From contig CADCDK010000002.1 of the NCBI GenBank assembly GCA_902800185.1, forward strand, positions 1 to 49,650: a DNA stretch of 49,650 nt. The letters run 5' to 3'. This DNA comes from an uncultured Prevotellaceae bacterium. Its GTDB lineage: Bacteria; Bacteroidota; Bacteroidia; Bacteroidales; Bacteroidaceae. The notes under the pieces are model-generated. The model worked only from the letters and a program-made list of their open reading frames with translations, had not been told where the DNA came from and searched no databases. Shown in pieces: positions 8,397 through 23,600 of the stretch; within the stretch, counting starts at the first letter, position 1, and every line of letters starts with the position of its first letter. The translations under genes and the position numbers were made by a program.

Positions 8397-8482
8397 AGAA
8401 AAGCTTGTTTTTCTTTTCATTGCCGAGTGTAAGTAACTTCGCGAAGCAATGTTACGAAAAAATGAGAGCAGTGCAAAAGAAA
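8371..8482. repeat. 31-bp direct repeat carrying promoter sequences
   Basis: The 31 bp at 8371-8401 recur exactly at 8452-8482, an 81-bp period. The proximal copy includes the ychF -33 box and spacer plus part of the -7 box. In the distal copy the equivalent -7 reads TAACATTG, which departs from consensus. It therefore looks like a promoter duplication in which the outer copy has decayed. The rest of the gene-free interval 8340-8665 holds the two divergent promoters and the leader of the giant gene. Confidence 0.75.
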
Positions 8483-8571
8483 GGAGATTTTTTTTACCCA
8501 GCATGATAGTTTCCCAACCATTTTCACTTTGCCTAAATCTTGTTAATTTATCGGGTGGATGAGGTTGATTT

Positions 8572-8603
8572 TTTGGCTGACTTCTCAGAATGTTTTAATT
8601 TTG
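8572..8603 (+). promoter_or_regulatory. Promoter of the giant repeat-protein gene
   Basis: TTTG at 8572-8575, a 20-nt spacer and TAATTTTG at 8596-8603. The predicted start near 8610 leaves a leader of about 56 nt, which begins with a small hairpin tgtgc/gcaca (8612-8625). This start lies downstream of an in-frame TTG at 8540 and supports ATG 8666 as the true start. Confidence 0.65.
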
Positions 8604-8665
8604 CATGTTTTTGTGCATGCGCACATGCGTATATTTATAAATATAGATTTATATTTTCTGCGAAT

Positions 8666-11600
8666 ATGGAATTATCAGATATAGCGTCATCACATTTTTT
8701 GAACAGACAACTTCGTGGTTTTCGCCGCTGGTGGAATCGCACCTTGTTCTTAATGCTTATGCTCTTGATGGCAGGTGCTGCTCAGGTGTGGGCAGGCAAT
8801 GTGAAGTTCATCATTGTGAACAACAAAGGAAATAAGGTTTTCAATTATACCATTGATACCTCAACCCTACAGATTCACGAGAAGGCGAAGAGTGTCTTTG
8901 CCACCAACTTCCGATTCTATACGACGGAGGAGGCTGCCGTTGCCAATGCCACTTTGGGCACGGCAGGCACCTATTATGTCATAGGAGATGCCATCGGAGG
9001 CGGGACGGGTGGCCATACGGGTCCGTTCTATGTGCGCTATGACTGCGTGGGAACTCCCGATGTCAATATTTCCGGTGAAAAGCTCTATCGCATCAAGGTG
9101 CGTGACCGAAGCGGCAAGTGGTGGTATATCTACTACGATGGGAACGACCAGAATAAGATCAAGCTCAACTCTGCCCAAAGCGATGCCGAGAACTATGCCT
9201 GGAAGTTTGAATCCAACGGAGACCCCTATGATGTCTATATCACCAACGTGCAGGGTTCAAAATCCGTTAGCGGTGGTACGCTGACAGCCCTGAATGTGGA
9301 GCCGGGAAATGCGAACTCCAACAAACAAAAGCAGGCTTACATCACCTCTAAGATTACCTCCGACTACAATCAGTCGGCCTCACGGATGAATCTCCAGTCG
9401 TTCTTCTTCACCAAGGGAACGAATAATAATCCTGGCTTTGCCTACCAAAGCGGATGGAGCTCTATCTGGAATGCCAGCAACGACTACCAGCTTGTGGGTG
9501 CCTACAACGGCATAGACTACTATCCTAAGAACGGAAATCCGTCGGGATCCAATGAGTATTGTATGGCCTACTATATCTGTGCCAACAATAGTAGCAACGG
9601 ACAGCATCTGCAGGTGTGGCGAAGCTGGCGTTCTGAGGATCCTTCCACCCAGAACATTTCACAGATTCAGTTGGAGGAAATCAAATCTTTCACCTTCCAC
9701 GTCATCACCCGCACCAGTAACAAGGACATTTCCTTCACGACAGCCGTCAGCTCATCGGCACTGACCGCGATCCTCACCACGCCGCCTGCCGAGCTTATGC
9801 GAAAGTATGTCTATGCTGACCGCTACCACTTCTACACAGGCTATGACCCCTCGGAAGAAAACTATGACAACCGCTTCTCAGGCGAAATCACGACATTGAC
9901 AGCAGCTGGTGATGCAACAGACATCTATATCACCTACGAGGTGGACGAGTCGAGCCTGCCTTTCGCCATCAGTACCGATTACGAACACGCCCACTGGTAT
10001 CGAATGGCGGCATCAATGGACTTAGCCTCCGCCTTTACCCATTGGAGCGGGTCACAGTATGTGGCGGGTGACCTTGACGAATATGACCACGACTACCAAT
10101 ACGCTTTCTATGGCGATCCCTATGATCTGAGAGTTGCCAACCGTGCGGCAGGTGAGGGCTTTTTCCTCGGTGTACCCGAGGGAAGTACGCTGCAGACGGA
10201 TATCACGAATCTCTCATCAGGTCTGATTTCGTGGGAAATCGTTTACGATACCGAGGATGCCGACTTCTTCCAGCTACGCTCCTTTGGCACTGCCAGTAGC
10301 CCTGTCTATGCGGGCTACACGTCAGGAACAGCGAAGTACGTCCAAACGGCACCAATGACTCTCCACGTCGTGGACCTGCCCAAGCGAACCTACACCTATC
10401 ACATCATCGACAACGACGGGCGCGATGCCATCTATGCCAGCGAGGAACAATATGTCACCACGCCACTGACTTATGAAAATCTCCCTGAAGCCATTCGTAG
10501 TCCCTATATCAAGGGGGAGACGCTGACAGGCTTCCTGAACGCTACGGACAAGGAATCACCTGTGGAGGGGAGGACCACCTACAGCTTCTCCAACCCCGTT
10601 TCCGAGACACCCGTCACCGAATCGGGCACCAATACCCCCATCTATATCCGTTATACCACGAACCACCTGACGGAGAAGAACCTTCGTCTCAATGGAAAGC
10701 GAAGCTACAACGTCAAGCGATACAATGCGGAGTCTCCCGATGATTACATCTACGCTGCCAGTGCAAGCACGCTCGGCTATAATACAGCTCCCACGTCAGT
10801 GGAGAAGAATACGCTGACCTATGTGTGGGATATGGTGGGCAATGACCCGTATGCCGTCAAGCTCAAGAACACGGAAGAACAGAAATACTTCAAATTAACA
10901 GTTTCCGGAACACCACCTGCCATCACCATCACTACCTCGTTGGACGATCCGGGCGCCAATACCTCCTTCGTATTGTTGGCTGGAGGTGACCCCAACGACG
11001 AGAATCGAGTGAAACTGACAGCTGCTGTGGGCAGTAATAGCACAAGGGGCGACGATCTGATCTTTGAGATTCTGCAGGCCGACATCCATTATTACATCAT
11101 CGACAAGCAGGAGAAGATGATCATCGATGCCGTGAATGAAAGCGGTGACCTCTTGGTGCCGACTTCCATCAGCAGCCCGTTGGTGGCACAGTACCACTAC
11201 TACAAACTGAGCGATTTCATCGACCCCGCTACCAGCACTACGCCCAATCCTTCCAGCCCGACAGTGAAGTATCGGTTAGACGGCACCCCCACCGAGCTAA
11301 GCAGCATCTCCGATGCCGTGTCACAAGGCGTGTCCGACATCTATGTCACCTACGACGTGAATGATGTCGTTGACCTTCAGGGACGAAATGGCTCTAACCC
11401 CAAAACATACATGCTGAAGTTCCTGCACGGACAACCCTTCAAGCAGGAGGACGGTAATGATGGCGTGATGGGTGTCAACCGCACCGCCGTCTATCCCTAC
11501 AGCAACGGTGATGCCGGCTTGTATGTCTATGGACAGGAACGATGGAACCTGCAGTTAGAGGGAGGTGCCAGTACCCGAACACGTTGGCTCTGGTATCTGG

Positions 11601-14600
11601 AAAGTCCGACCCTCGTCCCAGGAGACAAGCCTGTTCCCGACCCCTACCACGTGAAGATTTCTTCTTTGCAAACCCAGACGCAGAATGCTGCCAAGACCGT
11701 CAACTACCATTCCTACCTGCGAACCTACAAGCCTGATGGATACAGTGAGATTGTGACAGGTGTGACCAACGACAATCCGCTGACAACAGGTGGAGCAGCC
11801 GGAGACCCTGCCAACAACAGCCTTGCCACGGAATACATGATCTTAGGAGCACCAGGACATGCCAAGTTGGTAACGGTGAACACGATCTCTGACGGATCGA
11901 CCAATGTGCGCCGCACAGTGACCAGCTTCGAACAATACTGGAAGAACAGTCCTACGGTGGAGAATATCGCAGGAGCTAATCCCGCTGCTGACAACGCCAC
12001 GCTGACAGGAACCTACGGCTGGCATGCCTATGACGAGTTTGCCAATTCTGCCCCATGGGGTGGCGGCACCAAGTCCTATGGCAACTCCCGCCACTGGTTC
12101 CAGACCATCTCTATGGGTTATGGAGTCAGCGCGGATCAGGCAGGAGAATTCACCCTGGAAGAGGTGTCGCTGACACCGGTGCTCATCCTGCTCGACCTGC
12201 ACGGATGGGAGATTGCCCGTATCAATCTGCCCAGTGGACCTTCAGATCCCAACCGTGCTGCCAGGTATGCAGACATCAGGAAGTACAACAGTCCGATGGC
12301 GAAGCGCTATCATTACTGGAAGACTGGTACCAAGGTGCCCGGCTATCATAAATACACCGTTGATGACTATGCGACCGACGATCAGGGCAACGAATACACC
12401 ACGCCGCAGCTCGGTGTCTTCGGAACGCTGCCCGACTATGAGACGCAGGGTAAGGTAAGTGGAGGTGAGCGTGACTGGTATGTCACTTACGACGTGAAGG
12501 ACGAGTATGCCTCTACCTATCAGGGAGCTTCCACACAGGCAGGAACCGTGGCATCTACCTTCTTCATCAAGCAACACGGAAACTATGCTACCACGACCAA
12601 TGGCACAAACATCAGTGGAACCACAGCTCCCGCCAACTTCGGTGCCATCACCGACAACATGCTGTGGTACCTGAAGCCCAATTTCAATATCGACCGTGAG
12701 TTAGGTTATCTGTACAGTGGAGAAACGGGAGCCAAGGAGGGTGCCCAGACCAAGCTGGAGATGGAGACGGACTATTTTGCCAACGGGCAAAACGGATTCG
12801 ACCCCTACAACGTGCAGATTCAGAACAAGCAGTACAACACCAAGTATTTCACCACCAATGCCACGACAGCTGCCCTCAGCGCGGGCAAATGGACGGGCAA
12901 TGGTACAACGGTTTCCTTGAGCGAGCTTCATACCGCCAGCACTCCGCAGGGCTACGACCAGATACACCTGAACGTCACCAACTCCACATTCATGGTCATC
13001 GACGACGGCAATGGCAACATGCGCCTCATGCCACGCTTTGACCAAGGACAGGTGGTGGCCAGCCTTACGACACTGGACGAGCCTGATAGTCCTGAGCCTG
13101 CCAATGACACCGATGGCGAACAGACGTTCTTGCTGGGACAGCCCGCCACTTACGTCTATCACATCGTCAACAACAGCGGTGACATTGCGCTGACCTATCG
13201 GGAGAAATACTTTGACATGGGTCTATATACGGCCAATCTGCCCAGCCATCTGCGGGCCTTCGGTATCCTGGACGAGAACTTCAAGTACTACGACTTGTCG
13301 AGTTTCGATAATGATGCCTTGTCGCGCGAAATCTACCGACTGGCACCCAGTCCGACACCCCGCACCACCTTCTCGGCTTTCAATGGTGAGGGAAACATCT
13401 ATGTGAAATACACCCTTGACACCGATTCCCTCTCCCGCGCCGGCATCGACGGTGCTCACAGTTACAATATCAAGCTGAAGGAAAACGCCACGCCAGCCAA
13501 TGAGAAGTATCTTTCCTACGACAAGGAAAACAATCTTGCATCGGCGATAGACGATGTATCGGCAGAACAACTGAGGATCGGTGATAACGTATGGCGACTG
13601 TTGCCGAAAAACGGAGACCCCTACGACATCAAGCTCTATTCCTACCGCAACAGCGCAACACCGCTTGGCGGAAGTAGCTATAATGCCGATCCCACCACCA
13701 ACGGAGGAAACACCGTCAACACTTTTGCACTCATTTGTCTGGACAAGGCGACAAAGAAATACGAATTGCTGTTGACGAACTCGGCAGATGCCTCTACTCC
13801 TTCCCTCTTCTCTTACCTGACCGTTGATGACAGTGGTGATGCCAAAGTGTTGCGTCATGCTGACCATCAGCACATCGACACGTCAAATCCCCTCAACCCC
13901 TCGCCAGTCCGCCTGTGGCTCTTGCCTGCCACCCTCGACTATACATACAAGCTCTACGACCTTACGGGTCAGTTGGCCTTGCAGGGAACGGTAAACGACG
14001 TAACGGACATCACGCCCAGCCTGCCCGAGTTCATGCAGAGTCCGCTGGTGGGTGATGGCGGCTACCATTACTGGCAGGACCAGGAGCAGACCGTCACGCT
14101 GACTCAGCTGTCGGATGCCGATGCCAATATTGTCTATGTGACTTATGACCCGCTTTCGCCCGACAAGGCAGAGGTGAAGCTCGATGGCTCCTTCCTCTAC
14201 ACCCTGCACCCGAAGGTAACAACGGTTGGTATCATCTTCAGCCCGAATATTAATTCGACGGGTGACGGTATTTATGCACAACCAGATATTCCACTACGCG
14301 CCAGTGCCTACGGCTGGTCACTCAACGGCCGTGAGGTCAACGGGCAGTACGACCCCTACGACATTACGGTATATCTGCCAGGTTTGAATCAATACTGGAG
14401 CAGTGACATGCGGGCGACCAATGGCGGTGACAACATCACGCGTACAGCCAGTTCCACCTCGCGATACATGATTCTGAAAGGACAGACGGGCTACTATGAG
14501 ATTATGCAGCGCAAGGTGAATGCCACGGGTTATCACCCAGAATACACCGGCGGCTATCAATATGCCTACTTGCGCGACGACTATGTGAACAATGACCAGT

Positions 14601-17600
14601 TGTGGACCATTCAAGATCCATCTACCCATGTTCACGGCTCAGAGGACATGCAGTTCCGTTTCCAGCCTGCCTATATCTACCATGTGGTGAACATGAAGGG
14701 TCGGGTGTCTGTTTCGGGTATTGAAAGTCGTCTGAGCTTGACGGAGTCAACGGCTCCTGTCATGCCGATTGCCATCAACAGCCCGCTGGTCAAGCAGTAT
14801 CATTTCTATGATGTCTCACAAGTAGAGGTGGAAGATGGCGTTTATTCACTCAAGCCGGATGCCGTTGAGCTGACAGAGCTGACCAAGGCCACCAGTTCCG
14901 ACATCTTCGCATTCTATACGAGGGCTGACCTGAAGGAGGGACTCGACCTTTCGGGACGAGTTGGTTACAACATGAGATTCAATCCTGCTGAAACCACCTA
15001 TTCACGACTCTCTGATGTAGGCTATGTCTATGGGAAATGGGACTCTCCGCCCATTGAAGACAGAAAGTTAGACCGCTATCTGTGGCGACTGGTGGGAGAA
15101 GACCCCTATGAGCTGATGATTTACAACATGGTAGATTCCAGCAAATACATCTATCGCAAAAGCGCCAATGAAGCTGATATCCGCTATGGAACGACGGATC
15201 AGTTTGGTTTGAAGACCTTCATGCTCACGGGTGAGACGACCGAAAGTGCCACCTACTATCATCTGATGTCGGTCGATACCAGCAGTGGAAGTGCACCCGG
15301 TATCTATAAATACCAATATCTCGGAAGTGACAAGGTGTATGGCTTCAAAAACGGAAGCCCCAACTCTGAGGACTATCGTGACGCGAACCTTCGTGTCGTG
15401 TTCGAGAAACCGAGGGATTCCATCTATGTGACCTACGTCGTGATCAACAAGTCGGGACAGGAGGCCATCCGCATGAAGGTGAAGAGTACGCCAGGTATCA
15501 TGCCCATCATTCCCGTGGAGATTCGTAGCCCGTATGCCACTAACTTCCACTACTACAGTGCACCCACTGGCGACGGTGAGGTGGGAGCATCCTACATGAC
15601 CGTTGACAGAACCATCTATGTGCGCAACTACGATCTCTTCACCGAGGCGATAGAGGAAAGGAAACTGGTCATGGATGGGGCAACGCCCTACAACCTATGG
15701 ATGAACGGTATGTATATCTATGACCGCAACAACAGTGGTGTCATGGCGGTAGAGGCAACCCCTAACAGCTTCAACGACAGTTCGCACGAGTGGTACCTCA
15801 AGGCCGATGACAGCGGAGAGATCGATCCTTACAATGTTCGCTTCAACAGTACCTCGTCCTCTACCAAATGGATAGAGGCCGTGAATGGTACATACGACAA
15901 GACCCTGCCCAAGAACAATGTTGCGCTTACAGCCCATACGGGCACCAATGACATTCAGTCTTATATTCTGATGGATGGCTCACAGGGCTATTTTGAGTTA
16001 TTGGCTGCTACGGGTGCGAACACCTTCCCCGATGATCTTGGAACAGAGGAAATCAAGAACCGCCTCACTTATTTGGGCAGTGATGGTCTGCCCCGACTGC
16101 TCGGTGTGGGTGGCAATGATAACAACCCAGTGTTCAAGAGTGGAATGAGTGAGCTGCGTGTACGTATCCACCCCGCCAAACAAAACATCACCTACCACAT
16201 CGTGAACCTCAGCGGTGTAGATGTAGTGAGATACACCGTACAGCAAGACGAATCGGAAGCGCTGGAGGTGCCTGCCGCCATCCGCAGTCCGTTTGTCAAG
16301 AACTGGAAGTATTACTCGGATGCGGCATGTACGTCGGAGATAACGGAGATGCCGTCTGTCAACGCCGATGTGTATGTTACTTACACTTACGATGACGACA
16401 CTCGCGACTACTTGCAATTAGACGGTCAGCGATTCTATAACATGACCATTGCCGACTGGTATGTGGAGGAAGGAAGCGGTGGCACCATTGAGGCGGTTTC
16501 AGATGAAAAGCCCTCCGTAGATGATGCCAACAGCAACGGCTATCTGTGGGCCTTCGACGGTAATACCGCTGGCATGGGCATCGACCCCTATAACCTGCAC
16601 CTGCTGAACAAGGAGAGCAGTGAGATTTATGTGGGTGCGCCCATGAGTTGGGCCATCGATACGGAGACCACCGTTCACATGAGTGACGGTGAAGAGGATA
16701 ACTTCCGTTCAACATTCTTCTTAGTGGGCGAAACGCCCGAAGGACCCTTTGAGCTGGTAGCAGCATCGGGTGCCAACATTACCGACAATGTGCTGGCTCA
16801 TGTAGCACGTACCGATGGAACCGCCATCACGATGAACCGCACCAGTGAGGTGCAACATGGCAACGAGGCTTTGAAGGTGCAGTTGGAGTCGCCCGAAAAT
16901 GCATACATCTACAAGGTGCGCAACAAGAGCGGCGAAATTGCCATCGTAGCCACGGGTCAAGGCAAGGCGGGTGATGCACCGGAGATACCGTCGGTCATTG
17001 CCAGTCCGTTGGTGAGCCGCTTCTACTATAACGTCACGGAGCTGCCCTACAACTCCGGATTGACGGAAATCATCGTCACCTACGACTTCGATGAAGAGCG
17101 GCTCATGCTTCCGAACCTGTTGGGCTCCAAGAAGTACAACCTGAAGCTGACGGGCGATTACTTCGCATCGAGTACGACAAACGTGGGACTGACATACTCA
17201 GCTTTGGAAAATGGACCTACGGAAAATGCCGACTACTACGTATGGCAGCCGACGGGTAATGTGGATGGCAGTATTGACCCCTACGACATCAAGCTGAAAC
17301 ACTACAATGGAAACTACATGGGTTCGTCTGCCATTGCCCTCGGTGAGAATGCGCTGTCGTTGGATGAAGCGGGTGAGAAGACCTACCAGTCCTTCATCCT
17401 GTTGGAAGGAACCGATGGACGCTATGAATTCATGGCGGCTACGAAAGAGGCAATCACCAACAACATGTTCGCCTATTTGGGTCACAATTCGGAAACCAAT
17501 GCCCAGCTGTTGCGAGGCAACGCCTACAACCAAGGCAAGGAGGCCATCCAGATAGAGCTCATACCTTTCAAGTATGTCTATACCTATGTGGTCATCAACA

Positions 17601-20600
17601 ATGATGATGTTGAGGCTTTGCGCTATGTGTGCAAACAAGAGTCGGGCGACTATGTGAAGATTCCTGAGGAGATCCGCTCACCGCTGATCGATGATGATCA
17701 GTTCCAATATTACAAGGATGGAACCAGTGGCGTTTCGGCCACTGCCGACGGCAACTACATCACGGCGTTCAGCCTGTCGGGAACACCTGCTGAAACCGAG
17801 GTGCTGCCCGAAGAGGATGCTGTTTTCTATGTGAAATATACATACACTCCGAAGAGTGGTGGTCTGAACCTTGAAAACCTGGTGAAATATCAGATTGCCA
17901 ATCCAGGTGTCTCCCAAATGAACTACATGCACAAAAGCAGTTCTAATGCCAATAATACGCAGATTAACAATATCACGACATCAGACACCGATGACCAGAA
18001 TCTTTGGCGACTGGCAGGCAATGATCCGTACAATGTGAAGATTACCAGTGCCAGCAATAGCAAAACGCTGATGTTGACCCAACTATGGTATAGTGGTGGT
18101 GTCCGTGCAGAAAGGCCATTGTCTGTGGAAGACGATTCTTATGCGGAGACCAACACCGATGGTCAGAATAATTCTGCCACACGCTTTGCCATCCTTGGTC
18201 ACGAAAGCGGCAACTATCGACTCATGGCTCTGACACCATTCTTCTGGAAGAGCCCCAATGGTTCTGACCTCTACCCCATCCCAGCGAACAACGAGCGTTA
18301 CTACCCCGTTACTAGAACGTGGTCAGCCTATCAGCAGATGCGCGTGGGAGGCGTGGGAGGAGAATTGTTAGGCATGAATGCCGGTGCGGGTATAGAGATC
18401 ATGTTCATTCCTGCCACCAAGCATAATTATCGCTTCCATCTGACCACCAAGATTGACAATCGACAGCTCATAGTGAAGCGGCCTATGCAGATGGCTTATT
18501 CGTTGTTTGAGCTTCCCGAGGAACTGAAACGCAAGTATTGTACCTACACTGTTACCTACTATGTCAACAAGAACAGCTCCGTCAACTCCAGAGACTGGAC
18601 ACCCAAGACCAAGGAGAGCTTCGATGCTGCGGAAGACGGTGTAGAGGCAGTTTCTTTGGATCTCTACTCAGGCACGGAATTATTCCCCTACTTCACGGTA
18701 TGCGACGGCGATGAAAACGCATGGGTGGATATGTATGTGGACTATACGGTGATTCCGCATGGTGAAGCGGGAGGTATTCCTTTCCGTTTGATGGCCGAGC
18801 AGCCCGCAACGGTAAGGGCGTTGTTGACTTCTATGCCTGAAGAGGTGTTTGACCTCAGTACTTATGAGAAGCGCACGGGTTCACTGGCCAGTTTCGGTCT
18901 GCAGGGTAATCGTAACGACTATCTCTACTTCCTGGTCATGAAGACCAATAACACCTTCACCAACGACAATGGTCAGTACTTCCTGCGTCGTGAGGATAAC
19001 GGACGCATCTCGTGGCTGAACAACGACTTCAAGATCTACCAGGACAAGGATAAAAACTACAAGGGTTGGACTTACAGTCGTTGTGCTGAGGCATATCGTG
19101 AGAACGACCACGACCCGTTCCAGGAGAAGAAGTGGCTGTGGTGTTTTGCCGGCGATCCCTACGACCTGTATATCTTCAATGTGAACTCTGTGGTAGAGGA
19201 AGCCTATGATGCCATCCTTGAGCAGACAACGCTGATAGAGACCCACCGCGACCACCTTGTCGGCTATCGGGAGCAGACCAATAAGGCAGGAACGCTGACG
19301 GAGTATGTGGTGAACACACCATCCTACAGTGAGGTGGCCCCGTCGCTCCATCGCTGGGGCTTGGCTGAGGGTCAGGGTGCTAACTCCGATGCGACATTCA
19401 GTCTGGTGACGAGTGAGTTCAATCCGACAGGAAACGAAGACGAGTACACAGACCCGACCATCCCGACCAAGAACGACCAGCCGCTCTATTGGAAGATGGC
19501 GAAGTCGGGCATTGACAACATGAACGAGGTGATGCTATCGACGCGTGAGACGAAGAACACGTCGTTGGACTATAATATCCAAGCACTCCCCTATGTACCG
19601 ACGAAGTTCGAGAATCTGCGATTCGTGCTGAAGCGTGATGACCTGATTGGCAGTACTACCGACGAGAAGTCCTCAGGAACCTATTTGGGCAACTATCCGG
19701 TATCCGTCAGCGACTCTATCAGCGCAGGATTGATTCCGGCCGTCAACGCTTCTACCAAACAACAGGCGGCAAGTACGTTCATTGACAATCTGCCGTCGGG
19801 TACGGTGCGTATGTATGCCTCGGAAAGCGACCGTATGTTTGCCAAGGGAGACATGATCAATGCCCTGGACGCACATACCATCCCGCTTGAAATACAGAGA
19901 AAGTTCTGTGATTATACGTTCTACGGAGACGACTATCGCACGCCTGGCGACTATACCGTGAAATACGGTCCCATTCGTGGTGACGTGTTGCGCGACGGAA
20001 GCGGAGATATCGTCTATAATGCCGTAGGAAAGCCCATGTATAACTACTATGCCGTTGATGAGGAAACGGGAGAGCCGATTTATGTCAAGAACGGCTTGGG
20101 AGAGTTTGTGCTGGATGGCGAGGGCAATAAGATCCGTCAAGGTGCCGCCCCGCAGACCATCTATGGCAAATACGAGGTGACCTCGGACATCTTCCTGAAA
20201 AAGCATCCCACGAAGGAGGAGGTAGAGGAGATGGTGGCCAACAACGACCATGTCTATTTCATGGACTTTGCCGACCCGAAACTGTTGAAGAACAAACCTG
20301 TCGCTTACAATACCGGTCACCACGCCTACTATGACGAGGAATCTACCTATAAGAGTCAGATTGGTAGGGTCTATGCTCCGTTAACGGCAGAAAAGCGTGT
20401 CTGGAACGGCACTGCGTTTGTGGATGACACCAACCAGCCCTTCAACTATAGCCAGTTCAAGACGACGAACAACCGTATGGAATCTACTCCAGAGAACTTG
20501 AAATGGTACTTTGTGGGCGACCCATACAATGTGCAGGTCTATTGTACGGAGGATCCGTTCAATGAAGAGACCGTGAAGGTGGACGGAACGGATCAGGCCG

Positions 20601-23600
20601 TCGGTACCATTGGTTCCAACCTCTGCCGCTACGATCCGTCAGAAACCAACTTCCAGTTCGTGGTGGACTGCGTTCACATGCGCGTTCCCGACGAGACGCT
20701 GATTGACACCCGCCGCACCCTTTCGTATGAGGATGTCAATGGCAATATCGTACAGATCGACAACCACAACTACAACAAGCCCTACTACCCGAATTTCTAT
20801 TGGGAGGTAGTGCCCACGGTCTCTGACGACGAGCAGGCGTTTGCCTTGCGATTCCGTGCCGATAACCAGATCATGAACTACCGCGACGTGTACTACTATC
20901 TGGCTCATGACGGACTGAAGCGTACCTACAAAGAGGCCATCAGTGAGAATCCAAAGGCTTACTCCATCAACTTGAGCTATGATGAGAACAACACGAAGCA
21001 CCTTTCGGGCCAGTACAGTGGCTATCACTCAGCGAACAACGAATACTGCGTCATTACGTTGTCTCATCCCGCCAAGGTCTATGTGTCGGCCTACAAGGAG
21101 AACTTCAAGGGCTCTCCTGTCGTACAGGAAGAACTCTCTGAATATTTCGCATTAGGTGAGACACTGACGGAGGTGCCGCGCCATCTGCAGCGCAAGTTCG
21201 TGAAATATGGAGCATTGGAGTACAATGTCAATAACGTATGGAACGCAGCTTCCTTCGACTTCACCCTCTCCAAGCCCAAAGCCTTCAATCTGGAGAACTG
21301 TGCTTCGGTAGCTCCTGTCCATACGATGGATAACGGCTGGGTATTCAAGCTGACCGACTTTGAGGGTGATCCCACCAAATGCCGTGCTTCGTTCAAACTC
21401 CGCGTGACCTATGAGGTGGACGATGTCACTTTAGATGACATCCATCTCTTCACGACCGAGGAGGAGTTCGCCGACGTGAACACACAACCACAATGGCTTG
21501 ACATCATGGTGGGCGACCGCAACTGGCTCTTCTATGACAAGACGAACATCGATAATGACAAGGACAGTCCCACGTTCCGAGAGGAGAACCAGACAACACT
21601 GACCAGCAATTATCCACAGGGAGACAAGGATCTTGCACGCCAAGGCTGGGACATTGGTATGAAGGGTTTGCACTGGGCATTCATCGGTGACCCGTATGAA
21701 TTCACGGTCATCAACCGCCGTCGTTGGGAAGACATGGGCCGGCCGCGCAACGGAACGGGCGATGATGTATGGCTCGGAACGGGGTATGCCACCATGACGG
21801 AGAAGGTGAACGGCATCAGTACACCTGTTTACTACAACTACACGCAACTGGGTGATACCAGAACCAACAGTGCCTACGGTAAGAATGGTTCCGGTGGTAA
21901 TACCTTGAATGGTAACACCCTGTGGAGCTTGCAGATGTGCAAGACAGGCAAAGACAGTGATTACTTCATGCGCACGGCTTCCCGCAAGACGACATCGGTC
22001 AGCGATCTCGTCGGTGACTATGCCAACAACTACGAGCCGTCGAACATGACCAATGACTATCAGCGGTTGACGGCGAAGACATTCAACTCGTCCGACGGAA
22101 CCAAGCAGAGTAGCTTTGTCTTGGAGGACTTCGAATTGGAGACGCTCACCAAGAATATTCAGAAAGTGGATATACGTACTGCCGTGGCAGAGGACGAGGA
22201 CAAGGCCAACAACGATTGTTTCGATGCCAACGTCCGTATCTATAACGTCAATGGTGAGCTGAAGGCTTCGCTGACGCATGTCGAGTTGAAGTACGCCAAT
22301 GTCTATGAGTCGTTGCCACCGACACTGAAGCGTTTTGGCTGCAACTATATCGAGTGCTATCAGATTTCCTATACAGGTTACACGGACGACGAGCTTGCCA
22401 ACGAGAGCAGTAAGAAGACCAAGAAAGCTGCCATCGCCACGCAGTTGCAGAACCTGAACAACTTCACGGGTGACAATAAGATTGGCTCGCTGACAGAGTT
22501 TATCAGGCTTTCACCGTCTTCCAGCAACCTCAACTCCACCAAGATGGTGAGAGACGAGAACGACAGGAGATATTATGAGATTGCCTATGTGTATGAGATG
22601 GACGAGGAGATCTCCAAGTTCTTCACAACGGAGAAGGCGGCCAGTGAGGACGAATACTACTGGTCCAATGCCAGCTACCAGTGGGATCAGGTGTACAAGG
22701 GTTCCAATGTACGTGTAATTAGCTATGAGAGTGTTTTCGACCATTACGAGTACAACAGCGACGGACACATCGTCAACGAAGTCTATGTGGAAAGGGAGAA
22801 GGTGGAGTACAAGTCTGGCGACAACATCTCTACGCCTGCTTACGGATGGTTGAACACGCACAACGAGTCAACCAAGGTCTATGGTGATGAGAGCACGCAG
22901 AGCGAGGACAACCGGCAGAAGTGGGCTTTGGTCGGTGACCCCTACGACTTTGAGCTGAAGAACTATGCGCTTTACCTGGACAACGCTCATACGGCAGTCT
23001 TCTATGACAGCGAGGGCAACAGCATTGTCAACTCCAATATTCAGAAGAGCCATTGGGCCATCGCACAGGGACTCCAGAAGACAGTTGTGGTGAACGGAAA
23101 GACCAAGAACGTCTATACTGATGCCAATGGCGACATCGTTTATGAGGAGAAGACCAATGGTGTGGCCAATACGCCGGTCTATGTCTATTATCTGGCATTG
23201 ATTGATGACGATGAAACCAGTCCGACCTATGGCAACGCCATCAACTATGTGACCTTTGACCGTGCGACGGACAGCAAGGACCTTGCCAGTGAAGACCAGT
23301 ATCTCTACCTGAAGGGTGCTCCTGTCTCCAACGATCCGACAGCCTCCACCTATACCAGCGAGACGAAGGAAGTCCGACCCTTCTACATCACCGAGTTGCA
23401 GAAGTATGCCAACATGGTTGTCTATCACCTCGTGATTGCCCACCAGCATTCCTTGGACTATGAGGATACCTTCAGTAACCTGACAACCGATGAGGCGACT
23501 CAGGCGAAACGCCTCATCGACAAGCATCTGCTGGAGTGGCTGAAGTACAAGTATCCGGAGTATATGGTGAAGAATGCCAGCGATATCGCTACTGATCAGA

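Noticed and set aside
8340-8504. 55-residue N-terminal extension of YchF
   Set aside because: The conserved YchF start is MALKCGIVG at 8339, and the extension is a translation of the duplicated promoter segment.
8540-8665. N-terminal extension of the giant protein from a TTG codon
   Set aside because: The promoter at 8572-8603 lies inside this stretch, and the signal peptide begins properly after ATG 8666. The sequence before it is cysteine- and aromatic-rich without sense.
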